DNA of 64,000 nt from Chrysemys picta bellii (Eukaryota; Chordata; Testudines; Emydidae), in assembly GCF_011386835.1 (NCBI RefSeq), contig NC_088800.1, forward strand, positions 80,354,981 through 80,418,980. The letters run 5' to 3'. The notes beneath the pieces were generated by a model. The model saw only the letters and a list, made by a program, of their open reading frames with translations, searched no databases and was not told where the DNA came from. Positions 22,574 through 33,439 of this stretch are shown here, one piece after another; the stretch's first letter is position 1, and every line of letters starts with the position of its first letter. Position numbers and translations under genes: made by a program.

Positions 22574-23040
22574 GATGAAATCCTAGAGAAGATGGACGCT
22601 AGATCAACAGGTAGGTTGCTAGGAATTTATCAACCATCAAGGAGATGGTTGGTGCTCATGTTGTGTCAATATCAACACCAGCAACCTCCTGCTCAGCTGC
22701 AGCAGAGGAGAAAGAGCTTGAATCTCTGTGCAAAGGGCAGACAGACCACCTTCTCATCTTCTGCTCAAACCTTAGACCACAAGTTTGACATGAGACTTAA
22801 GCCGTTTATCTCCCCGCAGTTAGGGATCGATTTTTCTCTCTCACAACAACTGGAGTACCACCATCGCAAACAAATGGATCCTAGAAACAGTACAGAGAGT
22901 TTATTCCATACAATCTGACACCAGCCATTTCCCCTCCCTATTCAGAGACCCCTCTCATGAGAACCTCCTAAGAACAGAGCTTTGCCCACTCTGGGAAGCA
23001 GGAGCCATAGGGGAAGTTCCAAGGGGATTCTATTCTAGAT
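22574..23040 (+). other. DIRS pol region upstream of reverse transcriptase
   Basis: The frame at 22592-22918 is open for 108 codons but carries no motif I can place. Near 22945 the segment CAGAGACCCCTCTCATGAGA parallels the young element at 63707-63725, where the reverse transcriptase domain begins. Confidence 0.5.
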
Positions 23041-23663
23041 TACTGTACTTGGATTACAAAGAAGATTGGAGGCTTCGATACCATCTTAGACCCAAGAAAG
23101 TGAAACTCTTTCAGAAAGTTCACATTTCCTCCCTCTCCACCCAAGATTGGTTCACTTCTCTTGATTTACAGGATATGTATTTTCAGATAGCTATCAGGCC
23201 TTCATATTCTGTATGGGGGGCAGGGGGGGGGAGTTGGCAACCATTGTTATACAGGGTCCTTCCCTTCAGCCTTTCTGCTGCCCCATGGGTATTTACAAAG
23301 TGCCTAGTGGTGTTGTCCTTGCAGCTAAAATGGCATGGGATATACATACCTTATTTAAATAACTGAATTGTGAAGGGATCCCCACAAAGAAGTCTGTCCA
23401 AGGGTGACTTGCATGCTCCCTGGTTGAGAGCTGGGACTCAGAATACATTGAAAAAAGTCACTTCCTACATAAAGAATTCCCTCTTGGGCAATTCTGGACT
23501 CGCAAGCAGGAAGAGACTTCCTTCTAAGGGAACAATTTCTGAAAAGTATATCAAGTACACTGAGACATCAAGAGAACTTCAACCTAACAGTGTTCTTCCT
23601 GAGACTGAGGGGGCCTCGTGGCCTGAGCTACAGGTGCAACCTCCTATGAGGTACTCAACATGA
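23041..23663 (+). pseudogene. DIRS reverse transcriptase remnant
   Basis: The frame 23049-23366 reads LDLQDMYFQIAI, the counterpart of LDLKDAYFHIAI at the window's right end, then YRVLPFSLSAAPWVFTKCL. The polymerase catalytic box has decayed to PYLNN, so the usual aspartates are gone. The next frame (23370-23663) continues with a shifted reading. It would have copied the element RNA. It cannot now. Confidence 0.85.
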
Positions 23664-23789
23664 GAACTGTACAACATTGTGTAGCAAACATTATTTGACA
23701 AGTTCTTGAAATGGATTTTCCCAAGAGAAGGGCTCCTATCCGTCATGATGGACACAGTATCACAGTGTCCTTAAAAGGGAAGCATCCAA

Positions 23790-24330
23790 TCCACCAGCTC
23801 CATCAGCAGTTACCATTGATGCTTGCAACTCGGGGTGGACAGCCCACTTCAGACATCTAGCAGTTCAGTCACTGGAACCACTTGGAGAAGCTATATATCA
23901 ACATAGTAGACTTGAGGGAAATTTTCTGGATGTCAAGTCATTTCTTCCTCACCTGCAAGACAAGGTAGTCTGAGTGTTATGGACAACACAATAGTATATA
24001 GTGTGTGAATAAGAAAAGAGAATTTAATTCCAATCAGCTGTTGAAGGAAGCTGTGGGACTGGTCTCCATCACACTTACCCCATTTCCCTGAATTTAGCAG
24101 GCAAAGATGACAACCTAGCAGATCAACTGAATAGGGACAAAAGAACTGCTCAAATGGTCTCTAAAGCCAGCAACAGATGAGATACTTGATGTCTGGAGTT
24201 ATCTGAAATAGATCTGTTTGCAGCAAAGCACAAGGTCAAGTGCTCTGGGTTGTGCTCAAGAGCAGGAGAAAACAGTCCATTTTGCATATATTCATACGTG
24301 ACTGAGAATAGGTCTCCTTGGTGCCCTTTC
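23790..24330 (+). pseudogene. DIRS RNase H remnant
   Basis: TIDACNSGWTAHFRHL at about 23812-23860 fits the DA-S--GWGA-L pattern at the start of the RNase H domain in DIRS-type pol. Near 24210 the reading DLFAAKH fits the conserved DLFAT--N region that follows. Stops are frequent. Confidence 0.65.
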
Positions 24331-24428
24331 CCTGTTTTCTCTCATCTAAAGAGTAATAAAGGTTAAAGCAAGGCAAAGCCAAAGTAACTGACTGCCGTCT
24401 TGCCCATGCTGGGGTAATGATTTCCTAG

Positions 24429-24535
24429 GATGCCCACATGTCCTGATTTTTGGGGCCTCGTCTTATAAAGGTGCCTATTTCTCCCCCCCGCCCCTATTTT
24501 TTCACCCTTGCTGTCTGGTCACCCTAATGGTTTCC
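24429..24535. mobile_element. MITE, opposite-strand copy of the 4513-4634 element
   Basis: CACATGTCCTGATTTTTGGG at the left and GCTGTCTGGTCACCCTA at the right are the reverse complement of the family at 4513-4634. It is inserted between the RNase H and the recombinase remnants of the old DIRS. Confidence 0.75.
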
Positions 24536-24773
24536 AGACCCCTCTCTTGCCTTTTGACCACAAAACTGCTGGATTTATCCCCTGGACTCTCATTCATTGC
24601 ACTTGACAATATGAGCCATATGACTGAGATCTAAGGAGATCCTGTTCACCAAGTGCAAGATGTCTTGATAAATTCCAGGAAACAATCCACTTGCAAGTGC
24701 GGTCACCTCAAGTGGAAAAGGTTTCAAGTCTAGGCGTCCAATAACATAGACCCAACTTGAGCTCCACTCCAGT

Positions 24774-25640
24774 TATGGTGAGCAGTCATCACCAGAGTGC
24801 CCCCTCGTGCCAGGATGTGTGGTTGCAGGGGTTTTCACTCTAGTACCCCCTTATCCAGGTTCCCCCAACGTCAGCTGCTTCTGTGGTCTGGCCCTCTGGC
24901 CAAGTTACCCCCCAGTCCATTCCCCTTTTGGGGTTAGCAGAAAAGTTCAAAAATAAGAAAACCCAAAGTCTAGTGTCCTCTAACACCAATCTTTGGCCTC
25001 CATCTGGGACTCAATTCTTGGTTCTTCCACTCCTGATCCCTGTATTTCCACTCCTGGTCTGGGGAGGAGGTTGGGGAACCCAGGCCCTGCCTTCTCTTGT
25101 TTCTAGCCCAGGGATAGCTACTTTCTTCAGACAGGAGTTCCCTTCAGCCCTCCTCCTGGAGCTAAAAGCGTGGTTCAGACAGGTAGCACGCTCCTTAGAG
25201 CAGGAATTGCCCCCCGCCACAGCTCTCCTCCTTGAAGCTGGGGCTGTGATTAAAGCCAGCTGTAGGGTCTTAGCCAGATTCACCTTCAGATGGATCTTTT
25301 TCCTGCAGGGTTCAGCAGGCCAGCCTTCTGCTGATGTCTGCCCTGTGATGAGCATATATGCTAGTTCCCTTCCTGAAGCATGTCCCAATTGTCCGGGGGA
25401 AGGGGGAACCTTGCCATACCCTGTTCCCTTTGCAAGGCTTCTGATCTCGGACTCTTAAAGAGACAGTAATGGGGTTCCTCCCAAAAACTACTTATTCCTA
25501 GGATTGTTTTCTTCTTTCCCAATCTTTCACTGGTTTTTGAAGATAAGACCGCCCCAGAATTTTAATGGGGCAGTGTCACATGACTGGAATGGGCTGACAT
25601 AGGCATCACTATCCTCAAGGGGACACGCCACCCCATCACA
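24774..25640 (-). mobile_element. solo LTR in the old DIRS element
   Basis: On the minus strand it begins TGTGATGGGGTGGCG (right end 25640). CCAGT is present on both sides (24769-24773 and 25641-25645), a 5-base target-site duplication. The left end reads CCATA rather than CA, so one terminal base may have mutated. No internal retroviral sequence remains, so it is a solo LTR left by recombination. The 191-codon plus frame (24883-25458) and 125-codon minus frame run within it and have no recognisable domain. Which LTR family it is cannot be told here. Confidence 0.72.
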
Positions 25641-25645
25641 CCAGT

Positions 25646-26480
25646 CTGTACTTAAATACTTGCTTCACCTGTAGCATTCTAATCTTTCAGCTGAGTCAAT
25701 TTAGCAGCCATATCAGCTTTCTGCATAGTAACTGAAAATAGGACTTTGACACAGTAAAGAGACTTAAGAAAGTCTAGTGAACATCTATCCACCAGTCAAA
25801 GATCTAACTCAATCATGAAACTTTATTCAGTTTAGGAAGCCTCCTTTTGAGCCTCTGCCTGTTTGCTGTTTCACCTATTCACTATAGCCATAACATCTGC
25901 CATAAGAGTAAGAAAACTGCAAGCACTGATGGCTGATGATCTTTCAGTTTTCCACGATGACAGAGTGGTTCTCCCCTGCTCCAAGGTGGTAATTGTTACC
26001 TATCTCAATCCATTAATCTGCCAATAATCTTTCCCAAGACCCCATGCTCATTGAGGCCAAACAAAACTTCACATGTTAGATGTAAGAAGGACTTTCGCTT
26101 TCTAAACTCTTGGGTTCTGTTTAGGTAGAAAGTCACCAAATCTTTTTATTTCATATACATTAAATAACAAAAGATGGGAAATTACTTCAAACTATATGAA
26201 TTGAATTATGTATCAACACGTGCTTCAAATCAGCCTCTGCCCCTCTCCCACTAGGGGTTAGATAACTTTCCCCAAGAGCAAAGGTGGCCTCCTTGGCATG
26301 CCTCAAGCATATTCGGATTGTAGAAATGTGCATATCTATTGCTTGGAGTTCTAGTCACGCAATTTACAAAACAGTCCTAGCACCCTGACCAGATGCTTAC
26401 TTTGGTAGAGCAGTATTTTGGTCACTGTTCAATTAGGACTCCACGTCCCACCTTCCTCAGGTGACCGTACTGTTTATCAA
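25646..26480 (+). pseudogene. DIRS tyrosine recombinase remnant
   Basis: Between 25860 and 26170, translation with a few stops gives AITSA-RV-KLQALMADD, FHDDRVVLPCSKVV and LDVRRTFAF. These segments are characteristic of the DIRS/Ngaro tyrosine recombinase. The arginine of the first segment is the first residue of the R-H-R-Y catalytic set. The domain would have integrated the circular cDNA. The catalytic tyrosine end was not identified, and stops interrupt the frame. Confidence 0.72.
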
Positions 26481-26486
26481 ACTACC

Positions 26487-26521
26487 CCATGAATAGGAAT
26501 GTGCAGAGGCCACTCAAAGAA
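26487..26521 (-). repeat. DIRS right inverted terminal repeat
   Basis: It is the reverse complement of 18660-18694 with two mismatches. Just to its right, TACAGTTCTTTGAGATGG (about 26546-26563) restarts a similar GTTCTTTGAG motif, as expected for the terminal complementary region of DIRS elements. Confidence 0.88.
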
Positions 26522-26629
26522 ACTAAGGTTACTTGCTTGTTACTACAGTTCTTTGAGATGGACTGCATTCACTCCTCATTCACCTTCTCCTCCTCAAGTC
26601 CCATTTATAATCTGTGACCTTATGAGTAA

Positions 26630-27088
26630 GGCTACATTTTAGTCACAGGTATTTTTAGTAAAAGTAGTGGATGGGGGACGGGCTGCGGTGCGCGCCCTGG
26701 GACCCCTGCTAGTACTGGGGATGGGGGGTTGGTGGTGCTCCTTATCCGGCTCCACGACCCTGCAGCTCCTAGGCAGCAGGGGCCAGGATAGGGGCTCCTC
26801 CGCTGCTCCTGCCACAAGCACCGGCTGCCGCAGCTCCCATTGGCTGGGAACCACAGCCAATGGGTGCTGCGGGGTCTGCGGGCGCCACCAATGTGCGGAG
26901 ACTCCTCCACTGCCTAGGAGCTACAGGGTATGTGCTCCCCCACCCCAGGTATGTGCCCCCCCAACCCTGAGCCCCCTCCCACGCACCCAAAATGCTGCAG
27001 GCAGCCCTGGGCCAGCACCAGCTGCTGCAGAGGTCCCAGACAGTCACGGAATCCGTGACCTCCATGACAGACTCACAGCCTTACTTAT
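26630..27088. mobile_element. non-autonomous DNA element, relative of 19085-19513
   Basis: GTATTTTTAGTAAAAGTAGT near the left end and GACCTCCATGACAGACTCAC near the right match the termini of 19085-19513. The GC-rich core has open frames on both strands without domain content. Confidence 0.65.
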
Positions 27089-28896
27089 GAGGCAGTGAAG
27101 GGACTGATGCTGCTAGATCACCATGCCCCCTGCTACAGCCTGACATTCAAGAATTGTGAGTGGAGGGTCAAAAAAGGTGTGAGTGCACCAGTGGGCACAG
27201 CAATGAATTGTTCCACCATCAGAACTGTAGTGCCAATGCATCACATTCACACTCACTCATGGGTAGAGTCCATCTCTAAGAGCTCCAGTTACAGATGAAC
27301 AACCTTAATTTTTCAGTCACTCAAGGTACATATCCAGGGAAGGAGTGGGGCAGAGGGATAAAACCTACAAAGTGATGAGGATGGTAGGTTTAGTTTTTCT
27401 TGACCATGCCTATTTATTTTATTTCATATACCGCTGATCTTCCCAAACATTAAAATCCTCCTATTGACTTATGTCCCTTCTAGGCATCTTAATTTCTAAA
27501 ATGTAAAATTCCTTTCCTTTTGTTAAAGCATACTTTTATGTCTAACCTACCTGACATGCATTGAGTTGCCATCCCCTAGGTGTCGTCTTCAGTGGTCGTT
27601 CTTTTATTTTAACTGAAGTGAAATAAGCATTCTGTCCAAGTGGGAGACTTCGAGATCTGTGAAGATGTGCTCCTAAAATGCCTTTCTCCTTGCCAGTTCT
27701 GGCGTGTCACTGAGAGGAGATAGGAGTGTGTGTCCCATGTGGCGCGCTCTCTCTCTCTCAAGGGTGGGTTGCTGGTGCCTAAGACCATATCCTGGGTGGG
27801 GTGGAGGTGGCAGAAACCCAGACTTGCATTGCTTCAGCAATTGATATACTTTGGTGGTTTAAATTACCATTTATTACAGTGGAACCTGCCAATTACCACA
27901 AATTTCATTTCACTTATAACAAATGTAAGTAATTCACCCTAAAACTGAAAATTGTCTTTATCGATCGTTTCAAGGGCTGTGGATGTGAATAGTAGTACCC
28001 TGTTCTTGTATAACAACATGATAATCCACATTAGAATCTGGAGAGAGAAATATACAATGGAACAGTTAACATTTCCTGAAGTCTGATTTCCTTCCAATGC
28101 ATTTCAATAGAGAGAAATCCCATCACAGAAAATGAATCCTATTATAGTGCACATTCATTTTCCAGTGCAGATTGCTTTAATAGACATCCGCACCATCCGT
28201 TCTATCCTCAAATTACAAATTAAAAAACCATAATTCACAATTATATAACACGAATATTTCAGTGCCCATGCCTCTTATTCAGTGCATTGTATGCAGCTGT
28301 GCAGATTTCATGAAGTTTCTTATCCAAACTGCGAATCAGACTGCCTTCCCTTTATATGTCACTGTAAGAAAGATTCTGGATAAAAATGTGTGCTTCACAG
28401 ATGTAACAATGAATATATTTGTAAGTGAAGCTTCCACGATTTGAGATTCTCTTTAACTAGAGTTGTTGGTTCTATCCATCTTTGGCGTAATTTCTCTGAG
28501 GTCAATGAAGTCACATCAGATTAATTTGGCCCATTGCTCCCTAGTAACTTCACATGGGCTCTTGTATGTCAGATAGTACCCTTCCTTGGTGTCTGGTTTA
28601 TTAACAAGTTCAAAAGGAAAGACTAACTTCTTCCCAGCCTATGTGCAGTTATCTTAGTATTCTCCATTCTGAAGCAAACTTGCTCCCCACACTTGAGCTG
28701 CCTTAGCTGGTATCTGTTCTCTCCAGGCTCTCTGCCTGGAGCTAAGGAAAGTCTCTCTTTGTGCTCAGGCTGCTCTGATATTCTCCAGCAGTTCTGGTTC
28801 TGAGCCACATGCTACCATCACATGACCCCTGGACTCATTCCCTTCACCTGGGAGGCAGGCTGCACCTGGCACAGGTGAGACTGAGCTGTAAGACTC
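27089..28896. other. intronic sequence, no gene recognised
   Basis: ACAGTGGAACCTGCCAATTA near 27878 resembles one Tigger-type terminus, but no partner was found. Otherwise nothing identifiable. Confidence 0.4.
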
Positions 28897-28899
28897 TTA

Positions 28900-29153
28900 G
28901 GGTATATCTGCACTGCAGTTAAACACCCGTGGCTGGCCTTTCAGCTGACTTGGGCTTGTGGGGCTCAGGCTATGGAGCTGTTTATAGATGTTTGGGCTCA
29001 GGGTGGAGCCCAGGCTCTAGGACTCTGCAAGGGGGTAGGGTCCCAGAGCGCAACTCCAGCCCAGGCCCCAACATCACTGAAATTAAATATCCCCTTAGCC
29101 TGAGGCAGCTGACACAGGCCAGCCACAGGTTTTCAGTTATAGTGTAGACATAC
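28900..29153. mobile_element. palindromic Harbinger-type MITE (GGGTATRTCTRCACTGCA)
   Basis: The left end GGGTATATCTGCACTGCAG follows TTA (28897-28899), and the right end is TATAGTGTAGACATACTC. The two halves are largely complementary: GTGGCTGGCC at about 28930 against GGCCAGCCACAG at 29117. TTA/TWA insertion sites are typical of PIF/Harbinger elements. Confidence 0.75.
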
Positions 29154-29158
29154 TCTCC

Positions 29159-29361
29159 CAATATGTCTACACTGTTTCAAAATCCAGGGTACTGAGTCTC
29201 AGAGCCCCAGTCTACAGATTCAGGCTCGTGTTATGGTACTAAAAACGGGCTTGAACGTACACAGCTGTTTTTAGTGCCGTAGTGTGAGCGTCGGTCTATA
29301 GACCCAAACTCTGAGACTCACTGCTGTGGGTTTGAAAACACCATGTAGAGGTACCCTTAAA
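29159..29361. mobile_element. second palindromic MITE, adjacent to the first
   Basis: It begins ATATGTCTACACTG and ends CATGTAGAGGTACCCTTA. Internal complementary phrases such as CTGAGTCTCAGAG and CTCTGAGACTCAC form a foldback. It abuts the previous MITE with six bases between. Confidence 0.65.
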
Positions 29362-30811
29362 GGGCCAGCTCACCTTGTGAGACACCCGTAATATTTACAG
29401 AAATGGAATAGAATGTTACAGAATAATCAACTTCTGATTTTATAAATTGTAAATATTTATGGAAAATGAGGTGAAGGCATCAATTCTGTGACATCAGTTT
29501 AGTTCTACAACCAAGTATTGATGCTGTGTACAGCTGTTCATTGGACAGTAGATCTGCATTCTGATTGGTTTAACGTACAGATTGTGCCTTATCCAACCCA
29601 GAGACCTGTTTGTTTAATAGCACAGACAAAGTGTACTTTGGTGCCGGGGAACCTTAGATTTGACTTATCAGTGAGTAACTGTCTATCAGGCAGTCTGATG
29701 TGACACATTCTTTACTGTATGCTATATGGGAAATATCCAGTCTCTCTCTATGTAGAAAGGCAAAGAAGGAAGTACAACAGATTGCAAAAACAAACAAAAA
29801 ATTGTCTACCACCTAGGTTTTTTTAACCTTTCCATTATTAGTAATATCCTCTTAAAAAAATTTTTTTTTAAAGCTTCTTTCCTTACCCAAGCGTCTCAGT
29901 TCTTTTCCCACTTGGCAGAGATTGATTTCTTCCCCTCCCACCTTCCCTGTGTTTAATGGAGCTTGAAATTAACATGACTCTTCTTGTCTACCTCCTTTTG
30001 TGTAGCATCATTGGTGATGTCAGCACATCTCTGGGAAATATTTCCTTGACGGTCTATGGTATTCGAAATGTGGCATATACTTTGTAGTGCTAGAGTGGCT
30101 TAATACTGTGGTTTGTTGTGGTATTGAAAAACAGGTGATGGGCAAGGTGAAACTGGCAAAAGATAACAGATACAGTAGTAAGTCAGACATTTGCTCTTCA
30201 CCCCCACCCCTTCAAAGAAATACAGATATGCTAGTGTAGGCATTAGGGCTAATGCAAATAATAATCATGATGATGTACTGTGATCAATTTTGATGACACC
30301 AACTAATCTTGATAAACCTGTGACATAAGTAACTTCATCTCATACTCAGTATGGCGCACTGACTTGCTGAATTCCACACAGAGACTTGGAGCTGGGAAGA
30401 GGACTAGGAGTTCTTGGCTCCTAATTGCATGCTAGTCTAGTACACTATGTTGCATTTGCACTCTGAAACTTTGTGCACCCAACCCAGCTCTCCAGAATAT
30501 ATACGGATCACTTTTAAGCAGTGAGTCGTGATCTCCATTTGGAAATAAAGATCATGGAGTTGATTTATTTTAGTGTTGTTTTGTGTATTTGAATTGAATA
30601 TCTTCTTTTTGTATATATCATCTAGCCTCGTGTTGACTGTTGCAGCTCTCAAGGAGACCTGTTGAGCTGATCTGCCATCCATGTAAATGTAAAACCATAA
30701 AATTTCAAAAACAATTATATGTTAAAGAATGGAAATCATGGAATCAGCAAAAACTTCAGCCTCCTGTAAACACTCAACTACATACAGGTAGTATAAAGCC
30801 CTTTTCAGGTG
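29362..30811. other. intronic sequence, no gene recognised
   Basis: Mostly AT-rich. A MIR-like tail may lie at 30350-30450 (CACACAGAGACTTGGAGCTG, then TAGGAGTTCTTGGCTCC). Nothing else. Confidence 0.4.
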
Positions 30812-31170
30812 TGTGACAGAGTACTGGCAACAGTAGCTGAGTCAGCACTCTGGTCACTGTAACTTTGATTATTCTAGAGTAGACCTCAGTAAGAAGAGCT
30901 GTACCTAATTGGTGGGCTGAGGAGAACTAGGAGGCCATTAGGGAGAGGATACAAAAGGCACAGGAAGTGAGGAGGAGGACGCAGAAGAGAGATAGATCTC
31001 TGTCCTGCTTGCTTCAGGAGCTGAGGGCTACTTAGAACTGTAGGTGTAAGGCTGTATAGTGTGTAAGGGTGGTGCGAACTATATTGTAAATAAACTGCAG
31101 GGGGTTTTTCACTAGCAAAAGGTCTCAGCCATTTATGGGCTTGAATGGGCAGGAGCAAGCTGGCCCTGCC
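30812..31170 (+). repeat. possible LTR-like sequence
   Basis: It starts TGTGTGACAGAGTACTGG and has a polyadenylation-type GTAAATAAACTGCAG near 31084-31098, followed by a GCCCTGCCA end. No clean second terminus or target-site duplication was found. Confidence 0.3.
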
Positions 31171-31630
31171 ATACGGTGGCATAGAAAAAAGAAAGTGAAT
31201 CCGCTCCCCCACCACCACCAGGTAAATCCATATAGTCTTTCTGGTGAGAAAATGCAACTCTGTTGAAGACAGGGCTTGAACTGGGGAGTACGATGAGGGG
31301 AGATACAGTGAAGGTACTCTTTCCAGCTCTGCCCATGCAAGTTGCTCAGGTACTGTCCCCAGTAGACGGTGCATATGTTCAAAATGACATTGCTCTCTGG
31401 GTGTCCTGAGCTCGGCGGCTCCTCCCCCCTTCTGTGGGGTTTGAATAAGCCCATGGGCTTTGCTGAGTACCTTGGGCTTGTCTTCCCCTTGATGGGGCTC
31501 AGATGTTTTGGAAACAGTTTTATAACCCATCAAGATGAATGAAGCAGTTTGCATTTCAGAGCTGTTTGGGGCTTTTTGGAGACTGGAGAAGGAACAGCAT
31601 CGCATTGACTTCACAGTTTTGAGGTCTTCC
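31171..31630 (-). other. long unassigned minus-strand open frame region
   Basis: A 242-codon minus frame covers 30886-31614, overlapping the LTR-like block. It shows no domain, signal peptide or repeat that I recognise. Two shorter minus frames overlap it. It could be chance, or it could be the complement of decayed retroelement sequence read on the other strand. No function is claimed. Confidence 0.3.
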
Positions 31631-31634
31631 TAAG

Positions 31635-32497
31635 CCAGGTCTACGCTAGAAAAGTTTTGCTGATATGGCTATCCTGGCAAATCTTCCGAAGTACACAATA
31701 CTTACGCTGGCATAAGTGTTTTTGCCAATATAGCTTATACCAGTTTGATGAGTGAAATAAACTATACCCGAGCAGTTGTGGTCATTCCATCTCAAAGAAG
31801 ATGTATTAGAATTGGAAAAAAGACAGAAAAGGGGCAACAAAAATGATTGGGAGTATGGAAGAGCTTACGTACAAGGGGAGATTAATAAGTCTGGGATTGT
31901 TCAGCTTGAAAAAAGACAACTAAGGTGGGGAATATGATTAGAGGTCTATAAAATCATGAATGGTGTGGAGAAAGTGACTAAAGATATGTTATTTATGCCT
32001 TCATGTAACACAAGAACCAGGGGTCACCCAGTGAAATTAATAGGCAGCTGGTTTAAAACATACAGAAGTACTACTTCACACAACCTGTGGAACTCATTCT
32101 CATGAGATGTTGTGAAGGCCAAAAGTATAACTGAGTTGAAAAAAGAATTGGATAAGTTCATGGAGGATAGACCCATAAATGGCTGTTAGCCAAGATAGTC
32201 AGGGGCACAACCTTATGCTCTGGGTGTCCCTAAACCTCAGATGGCACAGCAGGGAATGGACTACTTAATAATTGCCCTGTTCTGTTCATTCTGTTTGGCA
32301 CTGGCCACTGTCAGGAGACAGGATAGTTAGGTTTGGTGGACCACTGGTCTGACGCAGTATGGATCAGTATGTAGGTAGAACTGTGCCTATGCTAGGGTTT
32401 TTACCAGTACAGAAGTGTCCCGTGTCGGGGGGGGGGGGGAACAACCCCTCACACCTCTAACCAAAATTGCCAGTAAAAGTTTCTAACGTAGACCTAA
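31635..32497. mobile_element. MITE (GTCTACGCTAG ends) split by a CR1
   Basis: The left part starts AGGTCTACGCTAGAAAAG. The right part ends AGTTTCTAACGTAGACCT, the inverted partner. The halves are separated by CR1 sequence from about 31768 to 32363. The split shows the MITE was there first. Confidence 0.68.
31768..32363 (+). mobile_element. CR1 LINE 3' fragment
   Basis: The segment parallels the end of the outer CR1 at 3690-4340: CATTCCATCTCAAAGAAGAT, CAGGGGTCACCCAGTGAAAT, TAAGTTCATGGAGGAT, and the end CACTGGTCTGACGCAGTATGG. The coding frame is broken by many stops. Confidence 0.85.
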
Positions 32498-33160
32498 ATA
32501 ACCATAACTTCATTTTGTAAATGAAAGCTGAGATTCTTAAGCACAAAATGGCTGCTTCAGAGGGATGCTGAACAAGCTCATGTGCCACAGTTTGGGAACC
32601 CCTGGAGTACTGTAATATGGTCACCTTGAAGTAACACAGGCATGGGGTAAGTGTATCAAGTTCTGTATCTGAAAGACTGTTGTACTGATCGTAGAGGTGC
32701 AGATGCAGGCGGGGAGAAATGCTTTTGCTCATGGCTGTTACAGTGGCAGCCCCTGATCCAAAAAGTTCCTTTTTACACCAAGAAGTTCTGTTCTTTTGTT
32801 GCCATGTGTCTGGTTTTAAAAGATGCCCATATTTTCTGATCCAGAGCTCTGCTTAGTACGTATATCTCCAAACTTCATGTAGAATATGAACAGTGTGCTT
32901 TCAATTTTGTATCCAATCTCTTAGTAGAACTAGTCCTAGAAAGGAACTCTCTTGTTCAAATAATCCTCAACACTTGCTCTTTGGAGGTCAGCAATGAAAG
33001 CTACCATCTTGGACACGCTCTCCAACCTTGAATAGAACAAACTAAAAAAGATAAAGGAGCCAGTGAGATTTGTACGTAAAACTAGGCACATCTTATGATC
33101 TCTAACTTGCAACTCATGTCCTCCCATATCTCTTCCTTTTATTCCTTGCATCACTTGCTA
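32498..33160. other. intronic sequence with a hAT terminus
   Basis: CACAGTTTGGGAACCCCTGG at about 32586-32605 is the terminus of a hAT-type element, but no partner was found. GAAAGCTGAGATTCT at about 32525 recurs near 52479, so both belong to one unnamed repeat. No gene is seen. Confidence 0.4.
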
Positions 33161-33164
33161 TGTA

Positions 33165-33265
33165 TGTCTAACTTTAGATTGTAAATGCCTCAGGGCAGGG
33201 ATCTGTCCGTAAAGCACCAAGTGCATCTTTGGCACTGTGTAGATGGATGATAATCCTTTTTGACA
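33165..33265 (+). repeat. L2/L3-type LINE 3' tail
   Basis: TTTAGATTGTAAATGCCTCA, GGGCAGGGATCTGTC and AAAGCACCAAGTGCATC follow the order of an old LINE 3' end shared with 18966-19070 and 40805-40920 in the opposite orientation. Confidence 0.6.
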
Positions 33266-33376
33266 TTCCCAACTGACATTTCTGCAGCATCAGCACAGTG
33301 ACTCCTGGATTTGGCTGTGGCTTTTCAGAGTTCGGATCAGGGCTTTACAGCCTCTGTTCTAAGAGGCTATGCTGTT

Positions 33377-33381
<5 letters not shown>

Positions 33382-33412
<31 letters not shown>
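33382..33412 (+). repeat. (TG)n microsatellite
   Basis: About fifteen uninterrupted TG units. Confidence 0.98.
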
Positions 33413-33413
<1 letters not shown>

Positions 33414-33439
33414 TCTGTAAGAGAGACAACATTTGGCTG

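Larger units (their letters stand above)
18659..26521 (+). mobile_element. old DIRS retroelement with inverted terminal repeats
   Basis: The left end, 18660-18694, starts TTCTTTGAGTGGCCTCTGCA. The right end, 26487-26521, is its reverse complement at 33 of 35 positions. Between them lie, in the order known for DIRS elements, gag-like remnants, reverse transcriptase, RNase H and tyrosine recombinase segments, all broken. DIRS elements use a tyrosine recombinase instead of an integrase and have inverted rather than direct terminal repeats. The 7.86 kb span includes later insertions (about 19085-19513, 22161-22573, 24429-24535, 24774-25640). Its relative at 60895-64000 lies on the same strand. 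Confidence 0.88.

Noticed and set aside
24883..25458. 191-codon plus frame as a host gene
   Set aside because: It lies wholly within an LTR bounded by CCAGT duplications and has no recognisable domain.
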